A DNA stretch of 64,000 bases, from contig JADMII010000007.1 of the NCBI GenBank assembly GCA_015478665.1, positions 85,597 through 149,596 of the forward strand, read 5' to 3'. This DNA is from Dehalococcoidia bacterium. Its GTDB lineage: Bacteria; Chloroflexota; Dehalococcoidia; DSTF01; JACRBR01. A program made the translations under genes and the position numbers. Of the stretch, positions 11,148 through 19,450 are shown in pieces; the first letter of the stretch is position 1, and the number at the start of each line of letters is the position of its first letter. The notes below the pieces were generated by a model that saw only the letters and a program-made list of their open reading frames with translations, made no database searches and was not told where the DNA came from.

Positions 11148-11326
11148 CGTACTGGCGGAGGCGTGGGCAACCACACATAGGCACAGGGTGCTGATGGAGG
11201 TCGGGGGCCGGAGGCGGCAGGGCGTGCCGGGGCGCCGGCGACGCTGCCGGAGCTACACGTTCGGCGGCGGATGTTACGGTCGCGTGAAATTCCTTTGGCA
11301 GCGACCAATGAAACCTTGCGGCCAGA

Positions 11327-11348
11327 CTATATAATGATTTATATATAG
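11327..11348. promoter_or_regulatory. AT-rich palindrome, likely PadR operator over a promoter
   Basis: CTATATAA and TTATATATAG form a near-perfect inverted repeat in an otherwise GC-rich area. It overlaps the likely -10 region: TTGCGG at 11316-11321 and TATATA at 11340-11345 are 18 bases apart. The palindrome lies upstream of a small gene and padR, so autorepression by PadR is the simplest reading (inference). Confidence 0.55.
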
Positions 11349-11403
11349 ATGCCGATACCTACAGGCGACCAGACGAACGGGGTCGGCGCGACAGGAGGAA
11401 CCC

Positions 11404-11607
11404 ATGTTGGACTACGCGATCGCCATGGCACCGGAATGGCACGACGCCCTGCAGACCGCCCGCACGCAGGAAGCGGAGAGGAAGGGCTGGCTCCGCAAGC
11501 TCCGCGCGATCGAGAAGGTCGAGCGCCGCGACCGCCGCCGTCGCACCCGCACGGTGATCATCAGCAAGCCGGCGCACCTCGCTGGCCCGTACAAGACGTG
11601 GATCTAG
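11404..11607 (+). CDS. Small basic protein of unknown function upstream of padR
   Basis: A 67-residue protein with a central Arg-rich segment (KVERRDRRRRTRTV) and no recognised family. ATG at 11404 follows AGGAGG at an ideal distance. It is the first gene after the AT-rich palindrome and is probably transcribed toward padR, 274 bases downstream; the interval 11608-11881 has no clear gene. It could be a PadR-controlled effector or a nucleic-acid-binding peptide; nothing in the sequence decides. Confidence 0.5.
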   Translation: MLDYAIAMAPEWHDALQTARTQEAERKGWLRKLRAIEKVERRDRRRRTRTVIISKPAHLAGPYKTWI

Positions 11608-11881
11608 CCGGCGTGCCGTCGCCGACCGGGCCATCAGTTCTCGCCGCCCGCCACCGTGGCGACGGCGTCGATCAAGCCGGCCTGCCGCCGACCGGGGCAT
11701 CAGCGCAGCTCGCGCCCACAGCGCCGGGATCCCGCGCGCTGCGGCGTCCGATCATGGCACGCCCGGCGCTGCCCCTGCGCGGCCACCAGCCGCATGATGC
11801 GTGGCGGGCGCTGCACGCCGCCGACGGCGACCGCGTCCGCAACGGGACGACCGCGGCGCGCGCTCTCCCGGCGGCGATCGC

Positions 11882-12472
11882 ATGAGCCTCAAGCACGCGC
11901 TGCTCGGCATCCTTCACTACGGCCCGATGACCGGCTACGAGCTGAAGCAGTTCTTCGACTCCTCCGTCCAGCACTTCTGGAACGCCGAGCTGAGCCAGAT
12001 CTACCCGACGCTCAAGCAGATGGAGGAACTCGGGTACGTCGACAAGCGGGTCGAGGTGCAGGAGAACCGGCCGAATCGCAAGATCTACGAGATCACCGCC
12101 GGCGGCCGCGCGGAGTTCGCCCGCTGGGTGCGCGAGCCGATGCCGCCGGCGGCGCTGCGCGACCCGTTCCTCATCAAGATTTTCTTCGGATCGGAGCTGC
12201 CCATCGATGACATGCTCATCCTCCTGCGACGGCAGCAGGAGGAAGAACAGAAGCTGCTCGCGTTCTCGGAGATCGTGCTCAGCGCGCGCATCGACCATGC
12301 CCACAAGGAGCACCACGACATCGCCGGCGCGGCGACGTTCTGGCGCCTGACGCTCGAGATGGCGATCGCCCATCGCCGCGCCTACATCGCCTGGTGCGAC
12401 GCGGCGATGCACGCGCTCGAGTCGATGCGCGATGAGTCATCGGCCGCAGGCGAAGCGTCCGGAGGCGAGTGA
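11882..12472 (+). CDS. PadR family transcriptional regulator
   Basis: A 196-residue repressor. Residues ~1-85 are the PadR winged helix (ALLGILHYGPMTGYELKQF, SQIYPTLKQMEELGYV, YEITAGG). Residues ~95-180 are the helical C-terminal dimerisation domain of the Vir_act_alpha_C type. PadR proteins sense aromatic acids or other toxic small molecules and often repress an adjacent gene and themselves. ATG at 11882 is the natural family start; longer frames to 11801 add only unrelated basic sequence. The likely operator lies at 11327-11348. Confidence 0.9.
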   Translation: MSLKHALLGILHYGPMTGYELKQFFDSSVQHFWNAELSQIYPTLKQMEELGYVDKRVEVQENRPNRKIYEITAGGRAEFARWVREPMPPAALRDPFLIKIFFGSELPIDDMLILLRRQQEEEQKLLAFSEIVLSARIDHAHKEHHDIAGAATFWRLTLEMAIAHRRAYIAWCDAAMHALESMRDESSAAGEASGGE

Positions 12473-12624
12473 GCGGCGGCGGGCGGCTCCTTCGCCGTCG
12501 CGGCCGCCTACGCCGGCGGCATCGGTCCGCGCTTCGGCCCGCTGTCGCCGTTGCCCGAAGACCTCGCCCGATCCATAGTTCCAACACTGCGCGCCGCCGA
12601 TGCGCGCGATAGGAAAGGATCGTC

Positions 12625-13773
12625 ATGCCATCGTTTGCCCTGCGCGTCGAGACCGTATTCGGGGACGGCAGCATCGCCGAATTGGGGCGCCGCGCCAAGG
12701 CCGCCGGCTACAAGCACGCCTTCGTTGTCACCGACCCTGGCATCAAGGCCGCCGGCATCCTCGATTCCGTACTGGCCTCGCTCGACGAAGCCGAGGTCGC
12801 GCACACGGTCTACGACAACGTGACGCCGAATCCGACGATCCCGGAGGTCGATGGCGGCGCCGCGGCGATGCACGATGCCGGCGCGGATCTCGTCGTCGCC
12901 GTGGGCGGCGGCAGCGCGATCGATGCGGCGAAGGGCATCGCCGTCGCCGCGGAGCTGGGCGGCGGCGCCAAGGACTACCTCTTCGGCGTCGGCGGTACGC
13001 CGTTCCCCGCTTCGATGAAGCCGCTCTTCGCCATCCCGACGACGTGCGGCACGGGCTCGGAGATCTCGAACGCGGCCGTGATCACCGACCCGGATTCGCA
13101 CTACAAGCACCTGCTGCTGAACTGCACACCCGCCGTCGCCATCCTCGACCCGCAACTCGTCGCCGGCATGCCGGCGCCGATCACCGCGGCGACCGGGATG
13201 GACGCGCTCACACACGCCATCGAGGCGTACGTGAACCCCGGCAACACGCCGTTCACGCGGATGTTCGCCACGCGCGCCATCCAGCAGATCAGCAAGAACC
13301 TGCGGCAGGCGGTCAACGGCCCCGGTCGGCCCGATGCGATCCGCCAGATGCTCTACGCCGCCGACATCGCCGGTCAGTCGATGGCCGTGGGCCTTGGGCA
13401 GGTGCACGGGCTCTCGCACGTCGTCAGCGGCCGCCTTGGCACGCCGCACGGCGTCGCCAACGCGATCCTGCTGTCGCACGTGCTCGACTACCACAAGGAC
13501 TTCCTGGCGGAAGACCTGCACGAGATCGCGCCGCTGATGGGCATCAACGCCGCCGGCGTGCCGGCCGCGAAGGCCGCGAGCGACGTCGTGGCGACGGTCC
13601 GCTCGCTGCGCGATGACATCAACATCCCGTCGAAGCTCAGTGACGTCGGCATGACGGAGTCGGACGTCGCACAATTCGTCGACGACGCGCAGAAGTCTCA
13701 GGGCATCTTCATCGCCGCGCCGAAGCCGGCGACCGCAGAGGACCTGAGCGCGATCTACCGCAGCGCACTCTAG
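12625..13773 (+). CDS. Iron-containing alcohol dehydrogenase
   Basis: A 382-residue group III (Fe-dependent) NAD(P)-alcohol dehydrogenase. The nucleotide-binding VAVGGGSAIDAAKG lies near residue 100. Metal ligands are visible as the Asp/His pair in GMDALTHAIEAYV and the two later histidines in GQVHGLSHVVSG and GTPHGVANA. IPTTCGTGSE is the family signature. The substrate cannot be read from sequence. ATG at 12625 has AAAGGA upstream. The neighbouring PadR could regulate it, though 150 bases separate them. Confidence 0.92.
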   Translation: MPSFALRVETVFGDGSIAELGRRAKAAGYKHAFVVTDPGIKAAGILDSVLASLDEAEVAHTVYDNVTPNPTIPEVDGGAAAMHDAGADLVVAVGGGSAIDAAKGIAVAAELGGGAKDYLFGVGGTPFPASMKPLFAIPTTCGTGSEISNAAVITDPDSHYKHLLLNCTPAVAILDPQLVAGMPAPITAATGMDALTHAIEAYVNPGNTPFTRMFATRAIQQISKNLRQAVNGPGRPDAIRQMLYAADIAGQSMAVGLGQVHGLSHVVSGRLGTPHGVANAILLSHVLDYHKDFLAEDLHEIAPLMGINAAGVPAAKAASDVVATVRSLRDDINIPSKLSDVGMTESDVAQFVDDAQKSQGIFIAAPKPATAEDLSAIYRSAL

Positions 13774-13867
13774 CGGCGGACGCCGACCTCGGGAACGTCA
13801 ACCGCGCAACGACGAACGGCGCCGTTCTCGGCTGTCTCGCCGCGTGACCGCCAGCGCGTGTGACGCG

Positions 13868-13894
13868 GATGGGCGCCCATCCCGGGCGCCCATC
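13868..13894. terminator. Bidirectional hairpin between convergent genes
   Basis: GATGGGCGCCC and GGGCGCCCATC form a perfect 11-bp stem with a five-base loop. It lies between the 3' ends of the alcohol dehydrogenase (+) and the surface protein gene (-). No U-run is present. Confidence 0.65.
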
Positions 13895-13909
13895 GTCGCG
13901 TCGCTGCGG

Positions 13910-14386
13910 CTAGCGTCGACGCAGGCTATAGCCGATCGATGAGATGCCGGCGACGGCCAGAGCCAGCGCGACGACCGTCAGCCACCGGCTGTTGGCGGCG
14001 CCCGCGCCGCCGCCGCTGCCGGTGTTCGGACCGGTCACGGCACCGAGGCGTCCGCCGGTCGGCGACGTCGCCGCCGGCGCCGGCGGCGCCGGTGTCATCG
14101 TCGATGCCGGCGCCATGGTGGCGGACGGCTGCGGGGTGTTCGTCGCTGCTGCGGTTGCCGATGCCCGGGGCGTGGCGGTGCGCACGACGCTCGCCGGCGT
14201 GCAGGTGCCCGCCGCTTGCAGGGCGGTCAGTTGCTGTCCTCCGCACACCGTCGGTGTCGACGCTACGGTGCTCGTGGTACTCACCTGAGCGCCCACCTGC
14301 GGCGTCGCGGTGCCGAGGTTCATGCCGAACAACGCCAGCGCCGCGACGAGGGCGGCGATTCCCGCGATCATGCTTCGGTGCTTCAT
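13910..14386 (-). CDS. Secreted/cell-surface protein with Thr/Pro/Ala linker and C-terminal anchor
   Basis: A 158-residue protein with a signal peptide at residues ~1-30 (MKHRSMIAGIAALVAALALF), a Ser/Thr/Pro/Ala-rich spacer, the motif GPNTGSG, a hydrophobic helix (LTVVALALAVAGISSIGY) and a terminal Arg-Arg-Arg. This is the layout of a sortase substrate with an atypical sorting motif, or simply of a tail-anchored protein. I chose ATG at 14386 because AGGGGGA precedes it and the signal peptide begins there. A class F sortase is encoded at 27.4 kb. Confidence 0.7.
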   Translation of the reverse strand: MKHRSMIAGIAALVAALALFGMNLGTATPQVGAQVSTTSTVASTPTVCGGQQLTALQAAGTCTPASVVRTATPRASATAAATNTPQPSATMAPASTMTPAPPAPAATSPTGGRLGAVTGPNTGSGGGAGAANSRWLTVVALALAVAGISSIGYSLRRR

Positions 14387-14661
14387 CTGTTGTCCCCCTG
14401 GTTGCTCCCGCCGGTTCCGTCCGGCGGCTGTGGCAGCATCCGCCTGCCTGCGGTGCCCGGCGCACCAGCGCCGCCCATGCTGCCGCCCACACGGACGGCG
14501 ACGCGCCTGCGGCACGAACGGCTGAGGATAGCGATATCGACTGGCGACTTCAACAACAATTGGTCAAAGTGACGCGCCGCGGGCGGCGGCTCAGTCGCAG
14601 GCGGGAACCGCGGACCGGCATCGACTGACCGAACATGCGCGCCTGCTGCGCCGGCGTTCCA

Positions 14662-15660
14662 TCACCGCGTGGCCCACGCCACCACGGCGTCGACGACGCG
14701 ACGCTGCACCGCCGGCGCGTCGTCGAGCGTCTTGTGGCTGACGAGCGCCGAGCCGCCGCCGCCGTCGCTCGGCGCGACGGGCGCCATCGCCATTGATGCG
14801 TCAACGTTTGTCACGTTTGCCTGGTCGATGGCTTCGCCGTGCCAGCCCTCGTTGGCCTGGTAGATGTTGAGCAGCGGCGTTTGCCGCGGCATCTCCTTCG
14901 CCTGGCGATCGTAGAGCACGGTCGTGCGGTCGAGCAGCACGCCGAACATGCGCCGGCCGAAGCGCGCGTCGAGCGCTGCTGTCACCGAGGTGACAGTAAC
15001 GCCGCCGTGGCTGTGACCGATGATCGCGGTGCGCAGGCACGGCATGGCGATCAGGCGCAGGCCGATCTGCTGCGTCAGCCACTGCTCCATGCTTGTCTGC
15101 GGCGGCCGGGCGCCGAACACCGCCGACGCGGCGAGGATCGGCAGCGAGCTTGTGCCGGCGGCGCGCACCTGCGCCTGGATAGCGTTGACCATGTCCAGCT
15201 CGCCGATGCTCTCGCCCTCCTTTGGCGCCAGCAGGTCGCTGCCGGCGCTGGCGACGGCGACGATCAGCAGCGGCGGCCGCTTCGCGGAGCACGAGAAGCC
15301 GGCGGCATCCGACGGCGTGCCGGCGTAGAAGTCGGCATGCTGCTGCGGGTCGCGGCACGCCTCGCCGGGGACGAGCGCGATGTCGAGGCCGGCGAGCTGC
15401 GCGTCGTCGCGGCCGTCGAGCCGGCCGTCGCCGTTACGGTCGCGGCAGGAGATCAGCTCAGGCGCGCCGGCCGATGGGAGCCGCAGGCCGGCCTGCCACG
15501 TCCGCGGCAGCGGCGTCGGCGCGGGCGTCGGCGCCGGCGCGCGCGTGGCGATCGCTTCGACGCCCGCCGTACGCGACGTGCCGCTGCTGAACGTGAGGAC
15601 GATGATGGTGACGGCGGCGACGCACACGACGCCGAGGAGCGCGAAGGCCGCGAGCTTCAT
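14662..15660 (-). CDS. Membrane-anchored alpha/beta-hydrolase-like protein with an EF-hand-like loop
   Basis: A 332-residue extracytoplasmic protein. Residues ~1-28 are a membrane anchor (MKLAAFALLGVVCVAAVTII), followed by a Pro/Ala spacer. CRDRNGDGRLDGRDD near residue 76 matches a calcium-binding EF-hand/dockerin loop. The nucleophile elbow GHSHGG near residue 220 indicates a lipase/esterase fold, and conserved Asp/His candidates follow. The start ATG overlaps the preceding stop by four bases (ATGA), so it is co-translated with the GRAM-like gene. The substrate is unknown. Confidence 0.7.
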   Translation of the reverse strand: MKLAAFALLGVVCVAAVTIIVLTFSSGTSRTAGVEAIATRAPAPTPAPTPLPRTWQAGLRLPSAGAPELISCRDRNGDGRLDGRDDAQLAGLDIALVPGEACRDPQQHADFYAGTPSDAAGFSCSAKRPPLLIVAVASAGSDLLAPKEGESIGELDMVNAIQAQVRAAGTSSLPILAASAVFGARPPQTSMEQWLTQQIGLRLIAMPCLRTAIIGHSHGGVTVTSVTAALDARFGRRMFGVLLDRTTVLYDRQAKEMPRQTPLLNIYQANEGWHGEAIDQANVTNVDASMAMAPVAPSDGGGGSALVSHKTLDDAPAVQRRVVDAVVAWATR

Positions 15661-16052
15661 CCGGCGCGGCGTCGCCCGGCGTCGAAGCGCGCCGGCGCGG
15701 GCCGCAGCGAGGCCAGCGCGGCGATCTCGCGGAGCCACGGCTGCGCACGGTCGCGTGGCGCCAGCATCGACCCGACGAGTGCGAACGACGCGCTGCCGCT
15801 GTCCGCCGTCACGTGCAGGCGATGCCGCCCGGTGCGGGCGACGCGGGCGACCTCATCGATCCAGAACGCGGCGCCGGCGATGAGCGGATTCGTCACCTGC
15901 GGCAGGAAGAAGAGGCGCTCGCTCGTCAGCACGAGTGCGCCGTCCCATCGGTACGGCTCGAAGTGCAGGAGCAACTCGGCGCGGGCCTCGCGCAGCAGGC
16001 GCTCGCCCGGAAGCAACTGCTTGGTGTCGAACCGGCTCAGCCTCCCCGTCAT
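15657..16052 (-). CDS. PH/GRAM-like domain protein
   Basis: A 131-residue soluble protein. LLPGERLLREARAELLL, GALVLTSERLFFLPQ and the following strands resemble bacterial GRAM/PH-like domains, where an ALVLTSERLFF-type strand is typical. Such domains are thought to bind lipids or membranes. It is the first gene of a two-gene unit with the hydrolase. TATACT (16059-16064) lies six bases before the ATG with no ribosome site, so the mRNA is probably leaderless. Confidence 0.6.
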   Translation of the reverse strand: MTGRLSRFDTKQLLPGERLLREARAELLLHFEPYRWDGALVLTSERLFFLPQVTNPLIAGAAFWIDEVARVARTGRHRLHVTADSGSASFALVGSMLAPRDRAQPWLREIAALASLRPAPARFDAGRRRAG

Positions 16053-16058
16053 GACCCA

Positions 16059-16064
16059 AGTATA
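16059..16064 (-). promoter_or_regulatory. -10 box of a leaderless transcript
   Basis: TATACT on the minus strand ends six bases before the ATG at 16052, placing the transcription start at or next to the start codon. Confidence 0.6.
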
Positions 16065-16179
16065 CGCTCATGCAGGGATGACGACGGCATGCGTGCGGGG
16101 ATCGCGCCGCTTGCATCCGCACGACAACACCCGTCGTCGCCGGCGCGCGCCAGCGGGCGTGCGGCTGCCTGGCGCCGGC

Positions 16180-17049
16180 TCACGGAGCATCGGCGGGGAG
16201 CGCGTAGGTCTGCGGCTCGCGCTGCACGAACGACGTCGCGCTTGCGTAGCCGGCGCGCCGCGCCCACGCAGCGAGCGCAGCGAAGTCCTCGCCGACGCGC
16301 GCCGGCGTATGCGCGTCGGATGCCAGGGTGACCGGCAAACCGAGGTCGTGCGCACGCTGGAGCAGCGGCAGCGCCGGGTAGATCTCGCCGCACTTTCGCA
16401 GCCCGTTGCTGTTCAGCTCGATCGCCGTCCCCGCGCCTGAAGCCCCCGTCAGAATGGCATCGTGCAGCGGCGTCTCGCTCTGCGGCCGATGACCGAACAC
16501 CTTCGGCAGGTCCGGATGCGACAGGACGTCGGCGAGGCCGCTCGCCGCCAGCTCGCCGACGAGCACGCCGTAGTCGTGCCAGACGGTCGATGTCTGGCGG
16601 CGGTCCCATTCGGCGCGGAAGCGCTCGTCGTCGAACCCGAAGGAGCCGATGTAGTGGACGGAGCCGAGTACGATGTCCCAGTCGTAGGGCGCCAGGAAGC
16701 GCGCGAGGTCGTCGGCGCGGCCGTGGATCCAGTCCATCTCGAGCCCGAGCAGCACCGGCAGCCCGTCGCGCTTCGCCGCCTCGACCTCGCGCACGTAGTC
16801 CGCAACGCTGCCCGAGACGTGGTCCTGCCAGTACGCGCAGGCCAGCTTCGCCAGCGCCGGGTCGGGGTCGTCGTCCCACCATCCGTAGAGCAGCTCGAAC
16901 GCCTCGCGAAAGCGGAACAGGTGCTCGGTGAAGGCGACGTGCGTGACGCCGCGCGCGCGCGCGGCCTCGACGTACGCCATGATGCGCGCGCGGTCCATCG
17001 GCGGCTGGTCGCCGTGCGGCTGCAGGTGTGTGTGACAGTCGACGAGCAG
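16180..17049 (-). CDS. PHP-domain phosphoesterase, histidinol-phosphatase-like, with probable CTG start
   Basis: A 289-residue metal-dependent phosphoesterase of the PHP superfamily, closest in layout to HisK/HisJ-type histidinol phosphatases (possible last-but-one step of histidine synthesis). Metal ligands: DCHTHLQPHGD at the N-terminus, FTEHLF, LGLEMDW, LGSVHYI, DVLSHPDL and LASDAHTP. The HxH motif must be included, yet no ATG, GTG or TTG lies in frame before it until deep inside dinB. The best start is CTG at 17049, with GAGG six bases upstream and 15 bases after the dinB stop. Third gene of a dinB-linked operon. Confidence 0.85.
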   Translation of the reverse strand: MLVDCHTHLQPHGDQPPMDRARIMAYVEAARARGVTHVAFTEHLFRFREAFELLYGWWDDDPDPALAKLACAYWQDHVSGSVADYVREVEAAKRDGLPVLLGLEMDWIHGRADDLARFLAPYDWDIVLGSVHYIGSFGFDDERFRAEWDRRQTSTVWHDYGVLVGELAASGLADVLSHPDLPKVFGHRPQSETPLHDAILTGASGAGTAIELNSNGLRKCGEIYPALPLLQRAHDLGLPVTLASDAHTPARVGEDFAALAAWARRAGYASATSFVQREPQTYALPADAP

Positions 17050-17063
17050 CCGGCGCCTCGCTT

Positions 17064-17582
17064 CTACTGCGCCGCCTGCGCGTTGCGCCGGACGGCGTAC
17101 TGGCGATAGTCCACGAACGGCGGCTCCTGCCCGAGCTGGTACAGCAGGGTGCTCAGGTCGCCGTGGTGCCCGCGCTCGTGCAGCAGCAGGTTGCCCAGGA
17201 TGTCGGCGAGGCTCTGCGTCTCCGGCGCGGCTCCCGGGTCGTAGACGCCGGCGAACGTCGCAGCGAGCCCGTCGTCCGAGACGGCAGCGAGCGTGCGACG
17301 GAACGTCGCGCGCGTGCGACGCCGGTAGTCTTCGATGCCGTCCCACGTGCCGAGCCGCTCGGGCGGCGGATTGATCAACTCGCCACGCTTCAGGCTGTAG
17401 TGCAACCAGCCATCGTAGGCGCCGACGACGTGGCGGTAGCAGTCGCGCAACGATGGCCAGCCGGAGCCGGGCGCGGCCTGCGTCAGCATGCCGGGAGGCA
17501 GGCCGCGCATCGTCTCGGCGAAGACATCCCAGGCGTACTCGGTGTAGCGGTAGAGCTCGTCGAGCGCGTCGCGCGTCAGCAT
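17064..17582 (-). CDS. DinB/YfiT-like four-helix metalloprotein
   Basis: A 172-residue DinB-superfamily protein. The family uses three histidines to bind a divalent metal; here CYRHVVGAYDGWLHY and the C-terminal HERGHHGDLS supply them. Some members are thiol-dependent S-transferases, but many have no known role. ATG at 17582 overlaps the upstream stop (ATGA), so translation is coupled; longer frames toward 17789 only read the other gene antisense to its frame. Probably co-transcribed with the PHP gene. Confidence 0.85.
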   Translation of the reverse strand: MLTRDALDELYRYTEYAWDVFAETMRGLPPGMLTQAAPGSGWPSLRDCYRHVVGAYDGWLHYSLKRGELINPPPERLGTWDGIEDYRRRTRATFRRTLAAVSDDGLAATFAGVYDPGAAPETQSLADILGNLLLHERGHHGDLSTLLYQLGQEPPFVDYRQYAVRRNAQAAQ

Positions 17583-18130
17583 CACCGCCTCCTCGCCGCT
17601 CCGTGCGCTCTCGCCGGCGCGCGCGCGGGCCGCAACGCGGCGGCGAGGCGGCGCAGATCCATCTGGTCGATGATCGGCTCCATGCCGCGGATCAACGCAC
17701 ACAGCCGGTCGGCGGCATCGTCGGCCAGCGCCGGCGTCAGCGACGGAGCCTCCGACGAGCGGTGCAGCCGCGTCCAGGACTTCGTCCACTCCTCGAACTC
17801 GTACGCCGTGCCGATGCGCTCCTGGACGTCGGGCGCGCGCAGCGCCAGCGCTTCGAGCGCCTCGTAGTTGCGCTCACGCTCGCCCTCGAAGTGCAGGCCG
17901 ATCTCGACGCGCCCGGTCTTGCGCTGCGCCCACACCTCGTAGTGCATTTCGGCCGAGCCGGCGCGAAAATACTGCACGAAGCTGAACCGCTGCCGCATCT
18001 CCAGGCCGTCGAGCCCGGCGCCGAGGCGCCCGCGCACACCCTCATGCACGAGCGCGAGGAAGTCGCGGACGCGCAGCGGCGGCTCGCCGCGGGGGTTGCC
18101 GGCTGGCGTTCGCACGATCTTGCGTGCCAC
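17582..18130 (-). CDS. Conserved-looking hypothetical protein, first gene of the dinB-PHP operon
   Basis: A 182-residue soluble protein I do not recognise. It mixes helices and strands (RQRFSFVQYFRAGSAEMHY; KTGRVEIGLHFEGERE) and ends in an Arg/Ala-rich tail. The GTG at 18130 is chosen because TACACT lies five bases upstream and the frame before it has no coding character. It is divergent from the phosphodiesterase gene at 18299, whose -10 box is also TACACT. Confidence 0.6.
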   Translation of the reverse strand: MARKIVRTPAGNPRGEPPLRVRDFLALVHEGVRGRLGAGLDGLEMRQRFSFVQYFRAGSAEMHYEVWAQRKTGRVEIGLHFEGERERNYEALEALALRAPDVQERIGTAYEFEEWTKSWTRLHRSSEAPSLTPALADDAADRLCALIRGMEPIIDQMDLRRLAAALRPARAPARAHGAARRR

Positions 18131-18298
18131 GGTTGAGTGTACGACGCCCCGCCGACTCGCGCTCGCGGCGTGTCGCGCGCCGTCGTGAGCCTGCACCGGG
18201 CGCTTCCAGACTGCCGCCTCGCGCGCAGGCCGCGGGACCGGCCGCCACGCGCGGCGACGCCCGGCCGATTGCCTGCAGGGCAGTCGTACACTGCATGG

Positions 18299-18808
18299 GT
18301 GCTGATCGGCATCATCGCCGATACCCACGGCTACATCGACCCGCGGCTGCCGGCGGCGTTCGCAGGCGTCGACGCGATCGTGCACGGCGGCGACGTCGGC
18401 GGCGAGGCGGTGCTGGCAGCGCTGCGGGCGATGGCGGCGCTGCACGCCGTCCGCGGCAACAACGAGGAGAAGCTCGGCGGGCTGGGACTGCCCCTGCGGG
18501 CGGACTTCGTGCTCGCGGGCGTTCGGTTTCACCTGGTGCATCAGCTGCCGCAGGCGCAGCCGAAGCGGACGACGCAGGTCGTCGTGTTCGGGCACAGCCA
18601 CAAGGCGCTGATCGAGCCGCGCGCCGACAAGCTCTACGTCAACCCCGGCGCCGCCGGCCGGGCCGGCTTCCATCGCCGCCAGACGGTGGTGCTGATGCGC
18701 GCCGGCGACGGAGTGATCGAGGACGCCGCCATCGTCGAGCTTGGCGCGCGGGAGCCGCGGCAGCGTAGCGGCGAAGCGAGCGCGCGGCGCCGTCAGGAGT
18801 CGCGGTAG
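18299..18808 (+). CDS. YfcE/MJ0936-type metallophosphoesterase
   Basis: A 169-residue calcineurin-like phosphodiesterase. Motifs in order: GIIADTHGYID (DxH), IVHGGDVGG (GD), VRGNNE (GN), HLVHQ and VFGHSHK (GHxH), VNPGAAG. These set a dinuclear metal centre; family members cleave model phosphodiesters, with no assigned substrate. GTG at 18299 matches the family start, where the first strand is VLIGIIAD. TACACT at 18287-18292 is six bases upstream and no ribosome site is present, so a leaderless mRNA is likely. The next 230 bases to arsR hold nothing recognisable. Confidence 0.9.
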   Translation: MLIGIIADTHGYIDPRLPAAFAGVDAIVHGGDVGGEAVLAALRAMAALHAVRGNNEEKLGGLGLPLRADFVLAGVRFHLVHQLPQAQPKRTTQVVVFGHSHKALIEPRADKLYVNPGAAGRAGFHRRQTVVLMRAGDGVIEDAAIVELGAREPRQRSGEASARRRQESR

Positions 18809-19044
18809 CACGAGGCGCCCGACGACATGGCGCCACTGGAACGGGTGCGGGTCGAAGGTCGGCATGACGACGCTGATGCACGGCGTCGCGACGGAGGAGC
18901 GCACGAAGACAGGACGAGCCCTGCCACTGCTGCGAGCGTCGGAGCGCGGCGGGCGGTTCGCCGCGACGCCAGGAGGGGACGTGGAGGGGGCCGGGCGTAT
19001 GCCGCCACGACCGCACGAGGGGAAGACAGGGCTCGCCAGACACA

Positions 19045-19074
19045 TTGACAGTTGAGCAATCTTGCAACTATACT
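19045..19074 (+). promoter_or_regulatory. Near-consensus promoter with metal-regulator operator
   Basis: TTGACA (19045-19050), an 18-base spacer and TATACT (19069-19074), seven bases before the arsR ATG. The spacer GTTGAGCAATCTTGCAAC has GTTG/CAAC ends and is the likely ArsR/SmtB operator. This is the best promoter in the window. Confidence 0.75.
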
Positions 19075-19081
19075 GCCGCAG

Positions 19082-19450
19082 ATGATCGAACAAGACGCCT
19101 GTGACACTCGCTACATCGACCATGAGGCGGTCGCGGCGGTACTCTGCTCGCTCCTCGATCGCACCGCGGCCGAGGACATCGCGTACGTCTTCCGCCTCCT
19201 CGCAGATCCCCGGCGCGTGCTGATCATCCACGCGCTGTCTCTGGCGGAGCTGTGCAACTGCGACCTCGCGGCGATTTTGGGCGTGTCCGAATCGGCCGTA
19301 TCGCATCAGATGCGAGAGTTGCGGCTGATGAAGCTCGTGACGGCGGAGAAGCGCGGCCGCATGGTGTATTACCGCCTCGCCGACACACACATCCGCCACA
19401 TCTTCGAGGACACACTGCGCCACGTGAGGGAAGACGCGCATGTCCACTGA
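19082..19450 (+). CDS. ArsR/SmtB-family metal-sensing repressor
   Basis: A 122-residue winged-helix repressor that releases DNA on binding metal. Two known site types are both intact: the alpha-5 zinc site (Asp101, His103, His114, Glu117, the same spacing as SmtB) and the alpha-3N site (Cys7 plus Cys58-x-Cys60, the numbering seen in CadC). The DNA helix is SESAVSHQMRELR. So it may sense Zn/Cd/Pb. ATG at 19082 gives the family length and lies seven bases after the -10 box. The gene leads an operon with a CDF exporter (11-base overlap) and mgtC. Confidence 0.92.
   Translation: MIEQDACDTRYIDHEAVAAVLCSLLDRTAAEDIAYVFRLLADPRRVLIIHALSLAELCNCDLAAILGVSESAVSHQMRELRLMKLVTAEKRGRMVYYRLADTHIRHIFEDTLRHVREDAHVH

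Noticed and set aside
12508..13674. Long open frame antisense to the alcohol dehydrogenase (388 codons)
   Set aside because: Composition is Arg/Asp/Val-rich with no family motif, and it mirrors a well-supported gene; typical of GC-rich shadow frames.
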